Assembly (NCBI GenBank): GCA_003452695.1
Contig: DMNP01000324.1
Location: forward strand, 1-6,133
DNA from: Eggerthellaceae bacterium
GTDB lineage: Bacteria > Actinomycetota > Coriobacteriia > Coriobacteriales > Eggerthellaceae
DNA length: 6,133 nt
Direction of reading: 5' to 3'
Part shown: positions 1 to 5,728 of the stretch, one piece after another
Layout of the letters: every line of letters begins with the position of its first letter
Position numbering within the stretch: the first letter of the stretch is position 1
Notes under the pieces: model-generated
Told to the model about the DNA's origin: nothing
The model's database searches: none
Seen by the model: the letters and a program-made list of their open reading frames with translations, nothing else
Translations under genes and position numbers: made by a program

Positions 1-45
1 AACCCCCGCCATGTGCCCGCGGGGGGCCGAAAGGTCCGTTCTTGC

Positions 46-113
46 GGCGCCGTCCACCCGCAAGGCCGCCCTCGTGTCCGGCGAGGCGCGGGTTGCGGGT
101 GGATCGGGGCGCC
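46..113. repeat. Long GC-rich hairpin (68 nt)
   Basis: Nested arms pair almost end to end. GGCGCC at 46-51 pairs with GGCGCC at 108-113, and TCCACCCGCAA at 53-63 pairs perfectly with TTGCGGGTGGA at 93-103. CCGC at 66-69 pairs with GCGG at 88-91, and CCTCG at 70-74 with CGAGG at 82-86, closing a loop at 75-81. No T-tract follows, so it is not a classic terminator. It could be a structured RNA, a palindromic repeat unit, or structure inside the end of an upstream gene. Confidence 0.6.
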
Positions 114-144
114 GGATCGCCGTTTCCCGGGGTTCCCGGTGACT

Positions 145-191
145 GAATACCGGTGCCAGGCACTCGTATTCATTAGGCACCCGTATTCATT
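145..191. promoter_or_regulatory. Operator-like palindrome plus tandem half-site
   Basis: Positions 145-171 form an interrupted palindrome with arms GAATAC..GTGCC and GGCAC..GTATTC around a central A. The right arm lies in AGGCACTCGTATTCATT (158-174), which is repeated immediately as AGGCACCCGTATTCATT (175-191) with one mismatch and a 17-bp period. There are therefore three half-sites: one inverted and two direct. Spacing near 1.5 helical turns and symmetric arms suit binding by a dimeric regulator or a recombinase. Its local base composition is more AT-rich than its surroundings. The target gene is not evident. Confidence 0.45.
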
Positions 192-218
192 GAAGTACAG
201 GAAACCTGATGGCCCCGT

Positions 219-251
219 GGACTGCCTAATCTACTAGGCGACTAGCAGTCC
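219..251. repeat. Hairpin, GGACTGC/GCAGTCC arms
   Basis: GGACTGC at 219-225 pairs with GCAGTCC at 245-251. An alternative shorter pairing, GCCTA (224-228) with TAGGC (235-239), competes with the base of this stem. A further small hairpin with a TTAT loop (CGGCG 266-270, CGCCG 275-279) and a GCAA-capped CCC/GGG hairpin (317-326) follow before the terminator at 339-371. The run of hairpins ending in a terminator could be a small RNA or leader, but I recognise no known family. Confidence 0.35.
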
Positions 252-338
252 TCGGCTTGCCCGGACGGCGTTATCGCCGCCGCAGGGGCCAGCGTCAGCG
301 AGGCTACAGCACGAATCCCGCAAGGGCAACAACGAGCG

Positions 339-371
339 AAAGGCCAGAGGCTTATGCTTCTGGCCTTTTTT
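339..371 (+). terminator. Rho-independent terminator
   Basis: AAAGGCCAGA (339-348) pairs with TCTGGCCTTT (359-368). G349-C351 pair with G356-T358 (one G-T wobble), closing a TTAT tetraloop, and the transcript then runs into six T residues (366-371). This is a textbook intrinsic terminator for plus-strand transcription. It ends whatever is transcribed from the left of the window and separates that unit from the ligase gene. The A-run on the left arm would allow weaker function in the opposite direction. Confidence 0.85.
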
Positions 372-450
372 GCTTGCATCCGCCAAAGATCCAACCGTAG
401 CCCACCTGCGCAAGCAGCCGTCTGGCATCGCGCATCTATCCGATTCGATG

Positions 451-480
451 TTGCAGCAAGGGGCGGTTACTGCGTATTAT
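451..480 (+). promoter_or_regulatory. Possible promoter upstream of ligase gene
   Basis: TTGCAG (451-456) and TATTAT (475-480) resemble sigma-70 type -35 and -10 boxes with an 18-bp spacer. The -10 box matches TATAAT at five of six positions; the -35 box matches TTGACA only at TTG. It lies after the terminator at 339-371 and about 240 bp before the GTG at 728, so a transcript from here would carry the large hairpin at 521-644 in its leader. Predicted by eye only. Confidence 0.35.
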
Positions 481-520
481 GAGCACAAAGTAATGCGAAT
501 AGCCAGGTAAACACTGATTT

Positions 521-644
521 ATGCTGCCGGGCCTGGGGTGCGCAGGGCGAGTGCGCCTCAACTGAAAGCAGAATGCGCCCGCTGACGTGGGCGAATGGAG
601 TTTTGAAGGCGAAGTGCGCCGCCCTGCGCACCTTGGGCTGGCAT
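521..644. repeat. Large imperfect palindrome / structured leader element
   Basis: The core stem is GGTGCGCAGGGCG (537-549) against CGCCCTGCGCACC (620-632), a perfect 13 bp. It extends outward to 531/638 with G-T wobbles, and ATGC (521-524) faces GCAT (641-644). A second tier pairs CGCCTCAA (554-561) with TTGAAGGCG (603-611), with one bulged A. The tip is a 7-bp hairpin (576-582 with 587-593) with loop TGAC. The whole is a three-tier stem of about 124 nt ending 83 bp before the ligase start. It could be a regulatory leader RNA of the ligase transcript, or a MITE-like or other dispersed palindromic repeat. The minus-strand open frames across it look like by-products of the symmetry. Confidence 0.6.
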
Positions 645-727
645 GATGCATCAATGCTTACCCAGAGCAAGTGATGAGGTATGCAGCCGAGCTTTGGCGG
701 CATGGCTTTTAAGGACGGGGGTACCTT

Positions 728-2746
728 GTGCTCTTTTCAGAAATGCTTGATCGCGGGCAAGGCGGCGCCGCGGCTATCGTCGATGCGCAAGGGCTGGTCG
801 CATATGACGAGTTCCGCGCTGCCGTGGCCGGGTTTGCCGCGCACTTGCATGATATGGGCCTGGTCAAAGGCGACCGCGTGGCGCTTTGGGGATACAACTC
901 GGCCAATTGGCTCGTAGCCTTTTTCGCCATAGTGCGCGCGGGCGGGGTGGCGCTGCTCGTCAACTACAGCATGGGCGTCGAGGATGCGGCGGAGCTGCTG
1001 CGGGCGGCGAATGCGCGCTTCCTGATTTGCGGCGACAACGGCCAGACCAAGCGCCGCGACGACGCGATGGAGGCGCTTGCCGATGCGGCGGGGATCGAAC
1101 GCTCTCGCTGCATCGATGCGCGCGGCGAAGCCTGCAATCTCGTGGATGCCTATGCGGGGGCGCAGGGCCTCGTTGAACAACGCCAGCCGAACGAGGAAAC
1201 CGATACCGCATTCATCATCTTCACAAGCGGCACGACGTCGGCCCCCAAGGCCGTGTGCGTCTCCCAGCGCGCCCTCACCGCCGATGCGCGGGCCCTCATG
1301 GCGGGTCTCGAGGGAACGATGGGGGGCTCCGTTTGCGTCGCGGTCCCGCTCTTCCATATCCTAGGCCTGCTCACCAGCTACGTGTACCTCATTCTGGGCT
1401 CCGCTGTGTGCCTTCCCGCGAACTACCGGGCCGACACGCTTGCGTCGATGGTGGGCGAAAACCAAGTAAGCGACATGGCCGCGGTGGGGGCGGTATACCA
1501 GGGCCTTGCCGATGCGGATGGTTTTGCGGAAAAGGTCGTTCCCCATCTGCGCACATGCCTTATCGCCGGCGGCATGTCCACGCCGGTGCAGATGATGCGC
1601 CTCGAGCTGGATTTCGCGAACGCCACCTTCATCAACATGTACGGCCAAAGCGAGGGCGCGCCGCTTACCATGGTACGGCCTACCGACCTTGTCGAGCTGC
1701 GTGCGAACACGGTTGGGCGTGCCGTGGACGGCGTCGAGCTGCGCATTGCGAATTTGGACGGTGCGACTTTGTCCGACGGCGAGGTGGGCGAGGTCCTGGC
1801 TCGTGGCGTGTGCCTTATGAACGGTTATGAGGGGCTGCCCTCGGACAAGCAGGCAATCGATGCGGATGGCTGGCTGCATACGGGGGATCTGGGCTTTTTG
1901 GACCCCTCGGGATACCTGCATCTCGCCGGGCGCATCAAGGACGTTATCATTCGCGGGGGCGAGAACATCTCGCCTGCCGATATCGAAGCGGAGCTCACCG
2001 CTATCGAGGGCGTGGCGGATGCCAAGGTCATGGGCGCGCCGCACGCCATCTTCGGCGAGAGCGTGGAGGCCTGCGTAACCACGCGGGAGGCGGCGACGTT
2101 CGATGCGGGGCGCGTGCTCGAGGCCCTACGCGATCGTATGCCCCGCTACAAGGTGCCGGCGCATATCTTCCTCTACCCCGAGTTCCCCCTCAACGTGAAC
2201 GGAAAGCTCGACCAGCGCGCCCTCTACGTCAGCATGCTGCGCAAGCTGCGCGGAATCGAAGTGGACGAGGAGCTCGCGGGTGGCATCACGGTGTTCGAGA
2301 TTACCGTGAAAAACTCCAGCTACGCAATCGCTCCGGTGACGGCGCTCGTCGCCGACTTGGCCGATAGCATCGGGTACGGACGCCAACGGGCCGTCAAGAT
2401 TCGGCTTGCCGTCGAGGAGATGCTCGTCGAGCGCATCATGTACGCCTACTCGGGCGCGGGCGATATCCACGTGCGCATCGCGCTCATGCCGGAATGGCTG
2501 CGCGTGTCGTTCAGCGACAACGGCGCCGAATACGTCATCGACAAACGGCGGGACACCTCCGCGAGCGCGCGCATCATCTTGGGCTCGGTCGACAATTTCC
2601 ACACCGAGCGCCGCGATGGAAGGCCCGAATACTGCATGGACTTCCTCTACGATGACGACCTGGACGTGCGGGACTTCCTGCTGCTCGACAAGCAGGCCGT
2701 CGAGGAATGGGAGGAATTCGACGAGGAGTTGAAGCCCCTGCCGTAA
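728..2746 (+). CDS. AMP-binding acyl/aryl ligase fused to degenerate RsbW-like ATPase domain
   Basis: 672 residues. Residues 1 to about 505 are an ANL-superfamily ligase: P-loop TSGTTSAPKA (166-175), YGQSE (305-309), TGD (385-387), GRIKD (401-405) followed by RGGEN (409-413), and NGK with the expected catalytic Lys493. It should activate a carboxylate with ATP as acyl-adenylate and probably CoA thioester. Residues about 521-640 add a fold like anti-sigma kinases (RsbW/HATPase_c_2): AVEEMLVERIMYAY (561-574) aligns with the N box, and DNG (597-599) with the G1 box. The N-box Asn is Glu568, and no glycine-rich G2 box is seen (SASARII, 611-617). No carrier domain or phosphopantetheine site is visible. 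The GTG start is preceded by AAGGA/GGGGG (711-721), and an in-frame stop at 710-712 rules out a longer start; ATG 743 is an alternative. The tail is acidic. Confidence 0.9.
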   Translation: MLFSEMLDRGQGGAAAIVDAQGLVAYDEFRAAVAGFAAHLHDMGLVKGDRVALWGYNSANWLVAFFAIVRAGGVALLVNYSMGVEDAAELLRAANARFLICGDNGQTKRRDDAMEALADAAGIERSRCIDARGEACNLVDAYAGAQGLVEQRQPNEETDTAFIIFTSGTTSAPKAVCVSQRALTADARALMAGLEGTMGGSVCVAVPLFHILGLLTSYVYLILGSAVCLPANYRADTLASMVGENQVSDMAAVGAVYQGLADADGFAEKVVPHLRTCLIAGGMSTPVQMMRLELDFANATFINMYGQSEGAPLTMVRPTDLVELRANTVGRAVDGVELRIANLDGATLSDGEVGEVLARGVCLMNGYEGLPSDKQAIDADGWLHTGDLGFLDPSGYLHLAGRIKDVIIRGGENISPADIEAELTAIEGVADAKVMGAPHAIFGESVEACVTTREAATFDAGRVLEALRDRMPRYKVPAHIFLYPEFPLNVNGKLDQRALYVSMLRKLRGIEVDEELAGGITVFEITVKNSSYAIAPVTALVADLADSIGYGRQRAVKIRLAVEEMLVERIMYAYSGAGDIHVRIALMPEWLRVSFSDNGAEYVIDKRRDTSASARIILGSVDNFHTERRDGRPEYCMDFLYDDDLDVRDFLLLDKQAVEEWEEFDEELKPLP

Positions 2747-2825
2747 GGGCTCGGCACGCACGGCTTCCGATTACGAGCTTTCCAAACCCCGGCTTTGCAC
2801 CGTAGGATATACCTGTCAGTTCTGA

Positions 2826-2832
2826 TGAAAGG
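2826..2832 (+). promoter_or_regulatory. Ribosome binding site of condensation-fold gene
   Basis: GAAAGGA lies 11 bases before ATG 2844. It favours this start over the in-frame ATG at 2880, where an AAGGAG sequence abuts the codon and leaves no spacer. The 97-bp gap from the ligase stop has only a weak 5-bp hairpin (AGCCC 2733-2737, GGGCT 2747-2751) with no T-run, so read-through from the ligase gene is plausible. Confidence 0.5.
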
Positions 2833-2843
2833 ATTCAAAGACC

Positions 2844-4157
2844 ATGACCAACAGCCGCCCGATATTCGAAAAGAAGGAGATGGCGATCTCGGCCTCTCCT
2901 TACGTGTACCTTCCGATGGACATCCCCCTCTACGTGGTGGAGTACACCCACGAAGACGAGGTGGACGCCGACCTCCTGCAGAAAGCCCTGGACCGCACGC
3001 TGGCGCGCATGCCCTACCTCGCCGACACCCTGCAGATCGAGGGCGGCGCCGTGTACTACGCCGAAAACCCGCTTCCCATGGAGGTGGGCCGCGGGGTATG
3101 GCTGCGCCCCGTGGGCGGACGCGAGACCAACTACCACATGCTCGACCTCACCTGCAACGGCAAGACCACCTGCTTTAGCATGTACCACGGCTTCTGCGAC
3201 GGCCAGGGCATAAACATGTTCGCGGAATCGGTGCTCTACCACTACTACTGCATGCGCGACGGCAAGGAGTACGACCCCTGCGGGATCCGCACCGACGCAG
3301 GCGCCATGCCCGAGGCGGAGGAGTTCGAGCCCTGCTCGGTCACGCGCAAGGTGACCCCGGGTTTCGAGATGCCCGAGAGGCAGCCGCAGGAAGCGCCCTA
3401 CCACCTACCCGAGATTACACCCACCGCCGGCGCCGAGGTGAGCGACTGGGGCTTGCGAGTGGACTCGGGAAGCCTCATGTCGTTCGTGAAGGTCAACGGC
3501 ACGTCTCCCGCAGTCGCCATCTCCATGCTCGTGGCCGAGGCGGTTGCTGCCGTCCATCCCGACGCGGACGCCCCCATCTTCGCGAACTTGCCCGTGTCGG
3601 TCCGGCGCATGCTGGGTTGCGAGGAGACGTTCAAGAACTGCTCCTCGCGCATCATCTTGCCCATCAGCGGCACGCCGCTCGACGCCCTGCCGTTCGCCGA
3701 GCGCGCAGCGCAGCTGCGAGGCATCCTAAAGCAGCAGATGAACCCCGACGTGTACCGCAGCGTGTACAACATGCTGCGGGCGATGTACTCCAAGCGGATG
3801 CAGGAGGCTACCGACTACTGGGAAGAGACCAAGAAACCCTCGGGCTTCGCGATGGTCACCCACGATACCTTCTACATCGACTACATCGGCCGCCTGCATG
3901 AGACGGGCTACTCCAGCAGCATTACCGACGTCCGCTTCCTCTGCAAACCTCCTGCCGGCAACACGCTCCAAGTGAACGTAATCGACCACGGCGGGCAGTT
4001 CCGGATCGACTGCCTGGCTCGCTGCGACGTAACGGCAATCGTCGATGCGCTGGAACAGGCGTTTGCCAATCACGGCCTTGCAGTCGAGCGCAAGCCGGAG
4101 GACCACTTCACCTTGCCCTACGCCGTATGGCGCGAAGGTGTGCCAGGGGCCGAGTAA
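2844..4157 (+). CDS. Condensation/alcohol-acetyltransferase-fold acyltransferase
   Basis: 437 residues, about the size of a single stand-alone condensation domain or an alcohol acetyltransferase. YHGFCDG (114-120) is the HHxxxDG active site of the chloramphenicol-acetyltransferase-like superfamily: the second His (His115, the catalytic base in the family) and Asp119 are kept, while the first His is Tyr. The N-terminus (YLPMDIPLYVVEY, 22-34, then DADLLQKALDRTLARMP, 41-57) matches the opening of such enzymes, and YIDYIGRL (344-351) sits where the latch/DFGWG-like segment is expected. No signal peptide or membrane segment is seen, so it is probably cytoplasmic. Eleven cysteines is many for this family. 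It lies directly downstream of the ligase, so it probably uses the ligase's acyl product; the acceptor (alcohol or amine) is unknown. A WS/DGAT- or PapA-like role is possible. Confidence 0.8.
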   Translation: MTNSRPIFEKKEMAISASPYVYLPMDIPLYVVEYTHEDEVDADLLQKALDRTLARMPYLADTLQIEGGAVYYAENPLPMEVGRGVWLRPVGGRETNYHMLDLTCNGKTTCFSMYHGFCDGQGINMFAESVLYHYYCMRDGKEYDPCGIRTDAGAMPEAEEFEPCSVTRKVTPGFEMPERQPQEAPYHLPEITPTAGAEVSDWGLRVDSGSLMSFVKVNGTSPAVAISMLVAEAVAAVHPDADAPIFANLPVSVRRMLGCEETFKNCSSRIILPISGTPLDALPFAERAAQLRGILKQQMNPDVYRSVYNMLRAMYSKRMQEATDYWEETKKPSGFAMVTHDTFYIDYIGRLHETGYSSSITDVRFLCKPPAGNTLQVNVIDHGGQFRIDCLARCDVTAIVDALEQAFANHGLAVERKPEDHFTLPYAVWREGVPGAE

Positions 4158-4167
4158 TTCGACATCA

Positions 4168-4286
4168 GGCGGTTTTAATCCCGCCGGTCAACGAAAGGAA
4201 AAATTCGGCCGACCGCAGGTCCAAGGCGCCGGGGTTATGGGTGACAGCGGGACGGTTCTCGCGTCACCTCTCTTCGGCTCCGTCCC
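4168..4286. repeat. Hairpins between convergent genes, possible weak terminators
   Basis: GGCGG (4168-4172) pairs with CCGCC (4181-4185) ten bases after the acyltransferase stop. Near the stop of the minus-strand gene, GGGACGG (4249-4255) pairs with CCGTCCC (4280-4286). A second pairing, GGTGAC (4240-4245) with GTCACC (4263-4268), overlaps it and excludes it. Neither is followed by a T-run on either strand, so if these end transcription they do so weakly or with Rho. Confidence 0.35.
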
Positions 4287-4291
4287 GTCCT

Positions 4292-4972
4292 CTACAGATG
4301 GCCGGCCTTGATGAGCTTTCTGTACGATGAGACGCACGCCGCCGCGAACGCGCCGATCGTAACCGCGAACGCTGCGTTCGCCCCGCGCTCGCCGAGCTTG
4401 CTCATGCCCTTGCAGAAGAGCGGATAGGCCACCCACACGTAAGCCATCGCGACCGCCCCGATAACCAGGTCGTTCACCAGCCAGGCTTGCTTGAATACGT
4501 TCAGCGGCAATTCGGAGTTGTCCCAGTAGGGGTAGTTGCCGTCCTCGTCGGGCCGGTTCACCACAAGGCCGAAGCCGAGCTCCATCCCCATAGCGGCGAG
4601 CACGGCGATCGCGTAGCTCTCCAGCACGGCGCCCGGCAACGACTTGTGCCGCTTGAGGATTTCTTCCTTGATGGGCTCGAAGATGAACGTCATCGCCGCC
4701 CCGCCAAGCCCGTACACCCAGTAGGGGTGGTACCAAGGGTCGAACTTCACCGCGTAGTCGTCGTCGATAATCCCGAAGCACTTGTCCATGATCTTGCAGT
4801 ACAGGCTTTCGAGGCAGTGGCCCAAGATGTTGTTTATGCAAAAGCACATGATGTTGTTGCGCCAAAACGCCCAGGTCTTTGGAGCGAAGAGGATGGACCT
4901 TTCCCGCTCAGACGGTAGGCAAACCATGCGAGCGAGCTTCTTCCAACCGGAAGACGAACCGATAATAGCCAT
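4292..4972 (-). CDS. Small multi-pass membrane protein, CmpB-like putative ABC-transporter permease
   Basis: 226 residues with about four or five hydrophobic segments (near 38-57 weakly, then 82-100, 112-138, 165-186, 197-214). The pattern ILGHCLESLYCKIM (49-62), YGLGG (87-91), AVLESYAIAVLAAMGMEL (115-132) and YWDNSELPLNV (149-159) followed by a long hydrophobic helix ending AYPLF recalls the putative permease family PF06541, where an E in the first helix, a YGFG-like turn and a WDYSxxPFN motif recur. This is recognition by eye. The N-terminus has five cysteines between 43 and 65 beside a basic leader. The ATG start has AGGGAG (plus-strand 4981-4986) eight bases upstream, which supports it. 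It is convergent with the acyltransferase and so a separate transcript; a transport role for the pathway product is only a guess. Confidence 0.75.
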   Translation of the reverse strand: MAIIGSSSGWKKLARMVCLPSERERSILFAPKTWAFWRNNIMCFCINNILGHCLESLYCKIMDKCFGIIDDDYAVKFDPWYHPYWVYGLGGAAMTFIFEPIKEEILKRHKSLPGAVLESYAIAVLAAMGMELGFGLVVNRPDEDGNYPYWDNSELPLNVFKQAWLVNDLVIGAVAMAYVWVAYPLFCKGMSKLGERGANAAFAVTIGAFAAACVSSYRKLIKAGHL

Positions 4973-4980
4973 CTTTTACA

Positions 4981-4986
4981 CTCCCT
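4981..4986 (-). promoter_or_regulatory. Ribosome binding site of CmpB-like gene
   Basis: Read on the minus strand this is AGGGAG, followed by an 8-base spacer and ATG at 4972. It is the best-placed ribosome binding site in the window and fixes the start. I see no clear promoter between it and the gene relic upstream; the sequence from 4987 to 5118 otherwise shows only a 5-bp hairpin (GGCAG 5101-5105, CTGCC 5110-5114). Confidence 0.6.
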
Positions 4987-5118
4987 CTATTTTCCGTACG
5001 CCACATCTTGTGCACGGCAGGGCTTATGGGAAAGACGAGCGGCACTCGCGCAGGCCCCCAAGCCTTCGACGGAATCCCCCCCGCCGCTGGCCAAGCCGTG
5101 GGCAGTAACCTGCCGTCC

Positions 5119-5381
5119 TTAAACCACCGGCCTATGGGTTGATACATTACCACACGGGCGGGTCCCCGCGTCGAAGGACGAGGCGCAGGCGAGCGCGACC
5201 CTGCCCAGATAGGCGTTCATGGCCTTCACGTCTCCGGCCAGCAGCGCACGGCAGAAGCGGTTGTAGTTGCCGGATGCGGGGGCCACCAGTCGCGCACGAA
5301 CGACGTTTTGTCGACCATGAAATAGCCATGCTCTTGCATGTCCGCGAACGATTGCTTGCCTACGCTCACTTCTCGCGCCAT
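5119..5381 (-). pseudogene. Relic of AAA-ATPase-like / PD-(D/E)XK nuclease family gene
   Basis: Reading from ATG 5381 on the minus strand gives MAREVSVGKQSFADMQEHGY, then FMVDKTSFVRDWW: the typical opening of AAA-ATPase-like proteins (PF09820 type), which normally continues with a Walker A P-loop (RPRRFGKT-like). Here the sequence jumps after WW. In another frame, from about 5277, it reads SGNYNRFCRALLAGDVKAMN then AYLGRVALACASSFDAGTRP, which matches a stretch in the C-terminal region of the same family. The original frame stops at 5226-5228; the second stops at 5119-5121. So hundreds of codons, including the whole ATPase core, are lost at a junction near 5270-5280, with a frame change, and the C-terminal end is lost after about 5160. 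A TAGAAT at 5425-5430 (minus) may be a leftover -10 box. Function is surely gone; intact paralogues probably exist in the genome. Confidence 0.75.
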
Positions 5382-5502
5382 GACATGCCCCTATCTTCGA
5401 CCTTATCTTTCGCGTCGTTCCCCGATTCTACCATTTCGGTTCGGGGCGGGTCGCATTCACGCGGAAGCGGGACGGCACCGGGGGCCGCTCCGTTTCCGGT
5501 GG

Positions 5503-5527
5503 CGGGGCGGCGGCGAGCATCGCCCCG
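5503..5527. repeat. GC hairpin, CGGGGCG/CGCCCCG
   Basis: CGGGGCG (5503-5509) pairs with CGCCCCG (5521-5527) around an 11-base loop; a competing GGCGA/TCGCC hairpin (5512-5516 with 5520-5524) shares the right arm. Only three T residues follow on the plus strand, so a terminator role is doubtful. Confidence 0.35.
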
Positions 5528-5591
5528 TTTCGCAGGTCGCCTACAGGCCGGTGGCGGCCGTGAGGGAAGCGCCGCTGGGGGGCGCGGGTGA

Positions 5592-5620
5592 GGGGGGTGA
5601 CAATCTGGAACCCCCCCTTA
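5592..5620 (+). terminator. Possible weak terminator hairpin
   Basis: GGGGGGT (5592-5598) pairs with ACCCCCC (5610-5616) around an 11-base loop, followed by CTTATTTA. The stem is strong, but the T-run is short and interrupted. It sits just before the possible promoter at 5618-5646 and may insulate the surface-protein gene from upstream transcription. Confidence 0.4.
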
Positions 5621-5646
5621 TTTACTGATGGGGAACGCACGATAAT
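5618..5646 (+). promoter_or_regulatory. Possible promoter of surface-protein gene
   Basis: GATAAT (5641-5646) matches the -10 consensus at five of six positions, with a poor TTATTT (5618-5623) 17 bp upstream as -35. It lies about 80 bp before the ATG at 5729, giving a leader with one small hairpin (5662-5679). Predicted by eye only. Confidence 0.35.
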
Positions 5647-5728
5647 AGACGTGGATGCATACGCCGGCAGGGACCGGCGAAGGCGCATGGCATATGTGCG
5701 TTGTGCAAAAGCGCGAAGGGGGCTCGTT

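Larger units (their letters stand above)
1..727. other. Gene-poor upstream region rich in hairpins
   Basis: I see no convincing gene in this stretch. The open frames here are short, lack good ribosome binding sites and resemble no family I know. One frame is open from base 2 to a TGA at 140-142 with G/C-rich third positions, so the first 142 bases could be the tail of an upstream gene; I cannot tell this from GC bias. What stands out is secondary structure: hairpins at 46-113, 219-251, 266-279 and 521-644, a palindrome plus direct repeat at 145-191, a terminator at 339-371 and a possible promoter at 451-480. These are listed separately. Confidence 0.5.
5382..5728. other. Intergenic region between relic and surface-protein gene
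   Basis: No gene is supported here. It contains the upstream flank of the relic (5382-5430), a very GC-rich stretch with two copies of CCGGTGGCGG (5496-5505 and 5548-5557), two hairpins (5503-5527 and 5592-5616), a possible promoter (5618-5646), and the leader of the gene at 5729 with a 6-bp hairpin (CGCCGG 5662-5667, CCGGCG 5674-5679). Open frames across it on both strands resemble nothing. Confidence 0.5.

Noticed and set aside
13..237. Plus-strand 74-codon open frame at the left edge
   Set aside because: It runs through the hairpin at 46-113 and the repeats at 145-191, has no clear ribosome binding site and a composition driven by GC bias.
120..330. Cobalamin-type riboswitch suggested by GGTTCCCGGTGAC and GGTGCC strings
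   Set aside because: The conserved boxes do not occur in the right order or spacing, and no downstream transport or biosynthesis gene follows.
436..703. Two overlapping minus-strand open frames of 72 and 78 codons across the large palindrome
   Set aside because: They overlap each other in different frames, lie over the 521-644 palindrome, lack good ribosome binding sites and show no recognisable protein pattern. The large hairpin explains the sequence better.
1361..2044. Long minus-strand open frame (227 codons) inside the ligase gene
   Set aside because: It is an antisense shadow of GC-rich codons; the plus-strand ligase motifs cover the same bases.
702..5132. Similar sequence TTTAAGGACGG on opposite strands at about 708-718 and 5117-5127, as if inverted ends of a mobile segment
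   Set aside because: An 11-base inverted match is expected by chance in a window of this size, similarity does not extend well beyond it, and there is no transposase or target duplication.
4908..5153. Minus-strand 81-codon open frame overlapping the start of the membrane-protein gene
   Set aside because: It overlaps the well-supported gene at 4292-4972 in another frame and has no family likeness.
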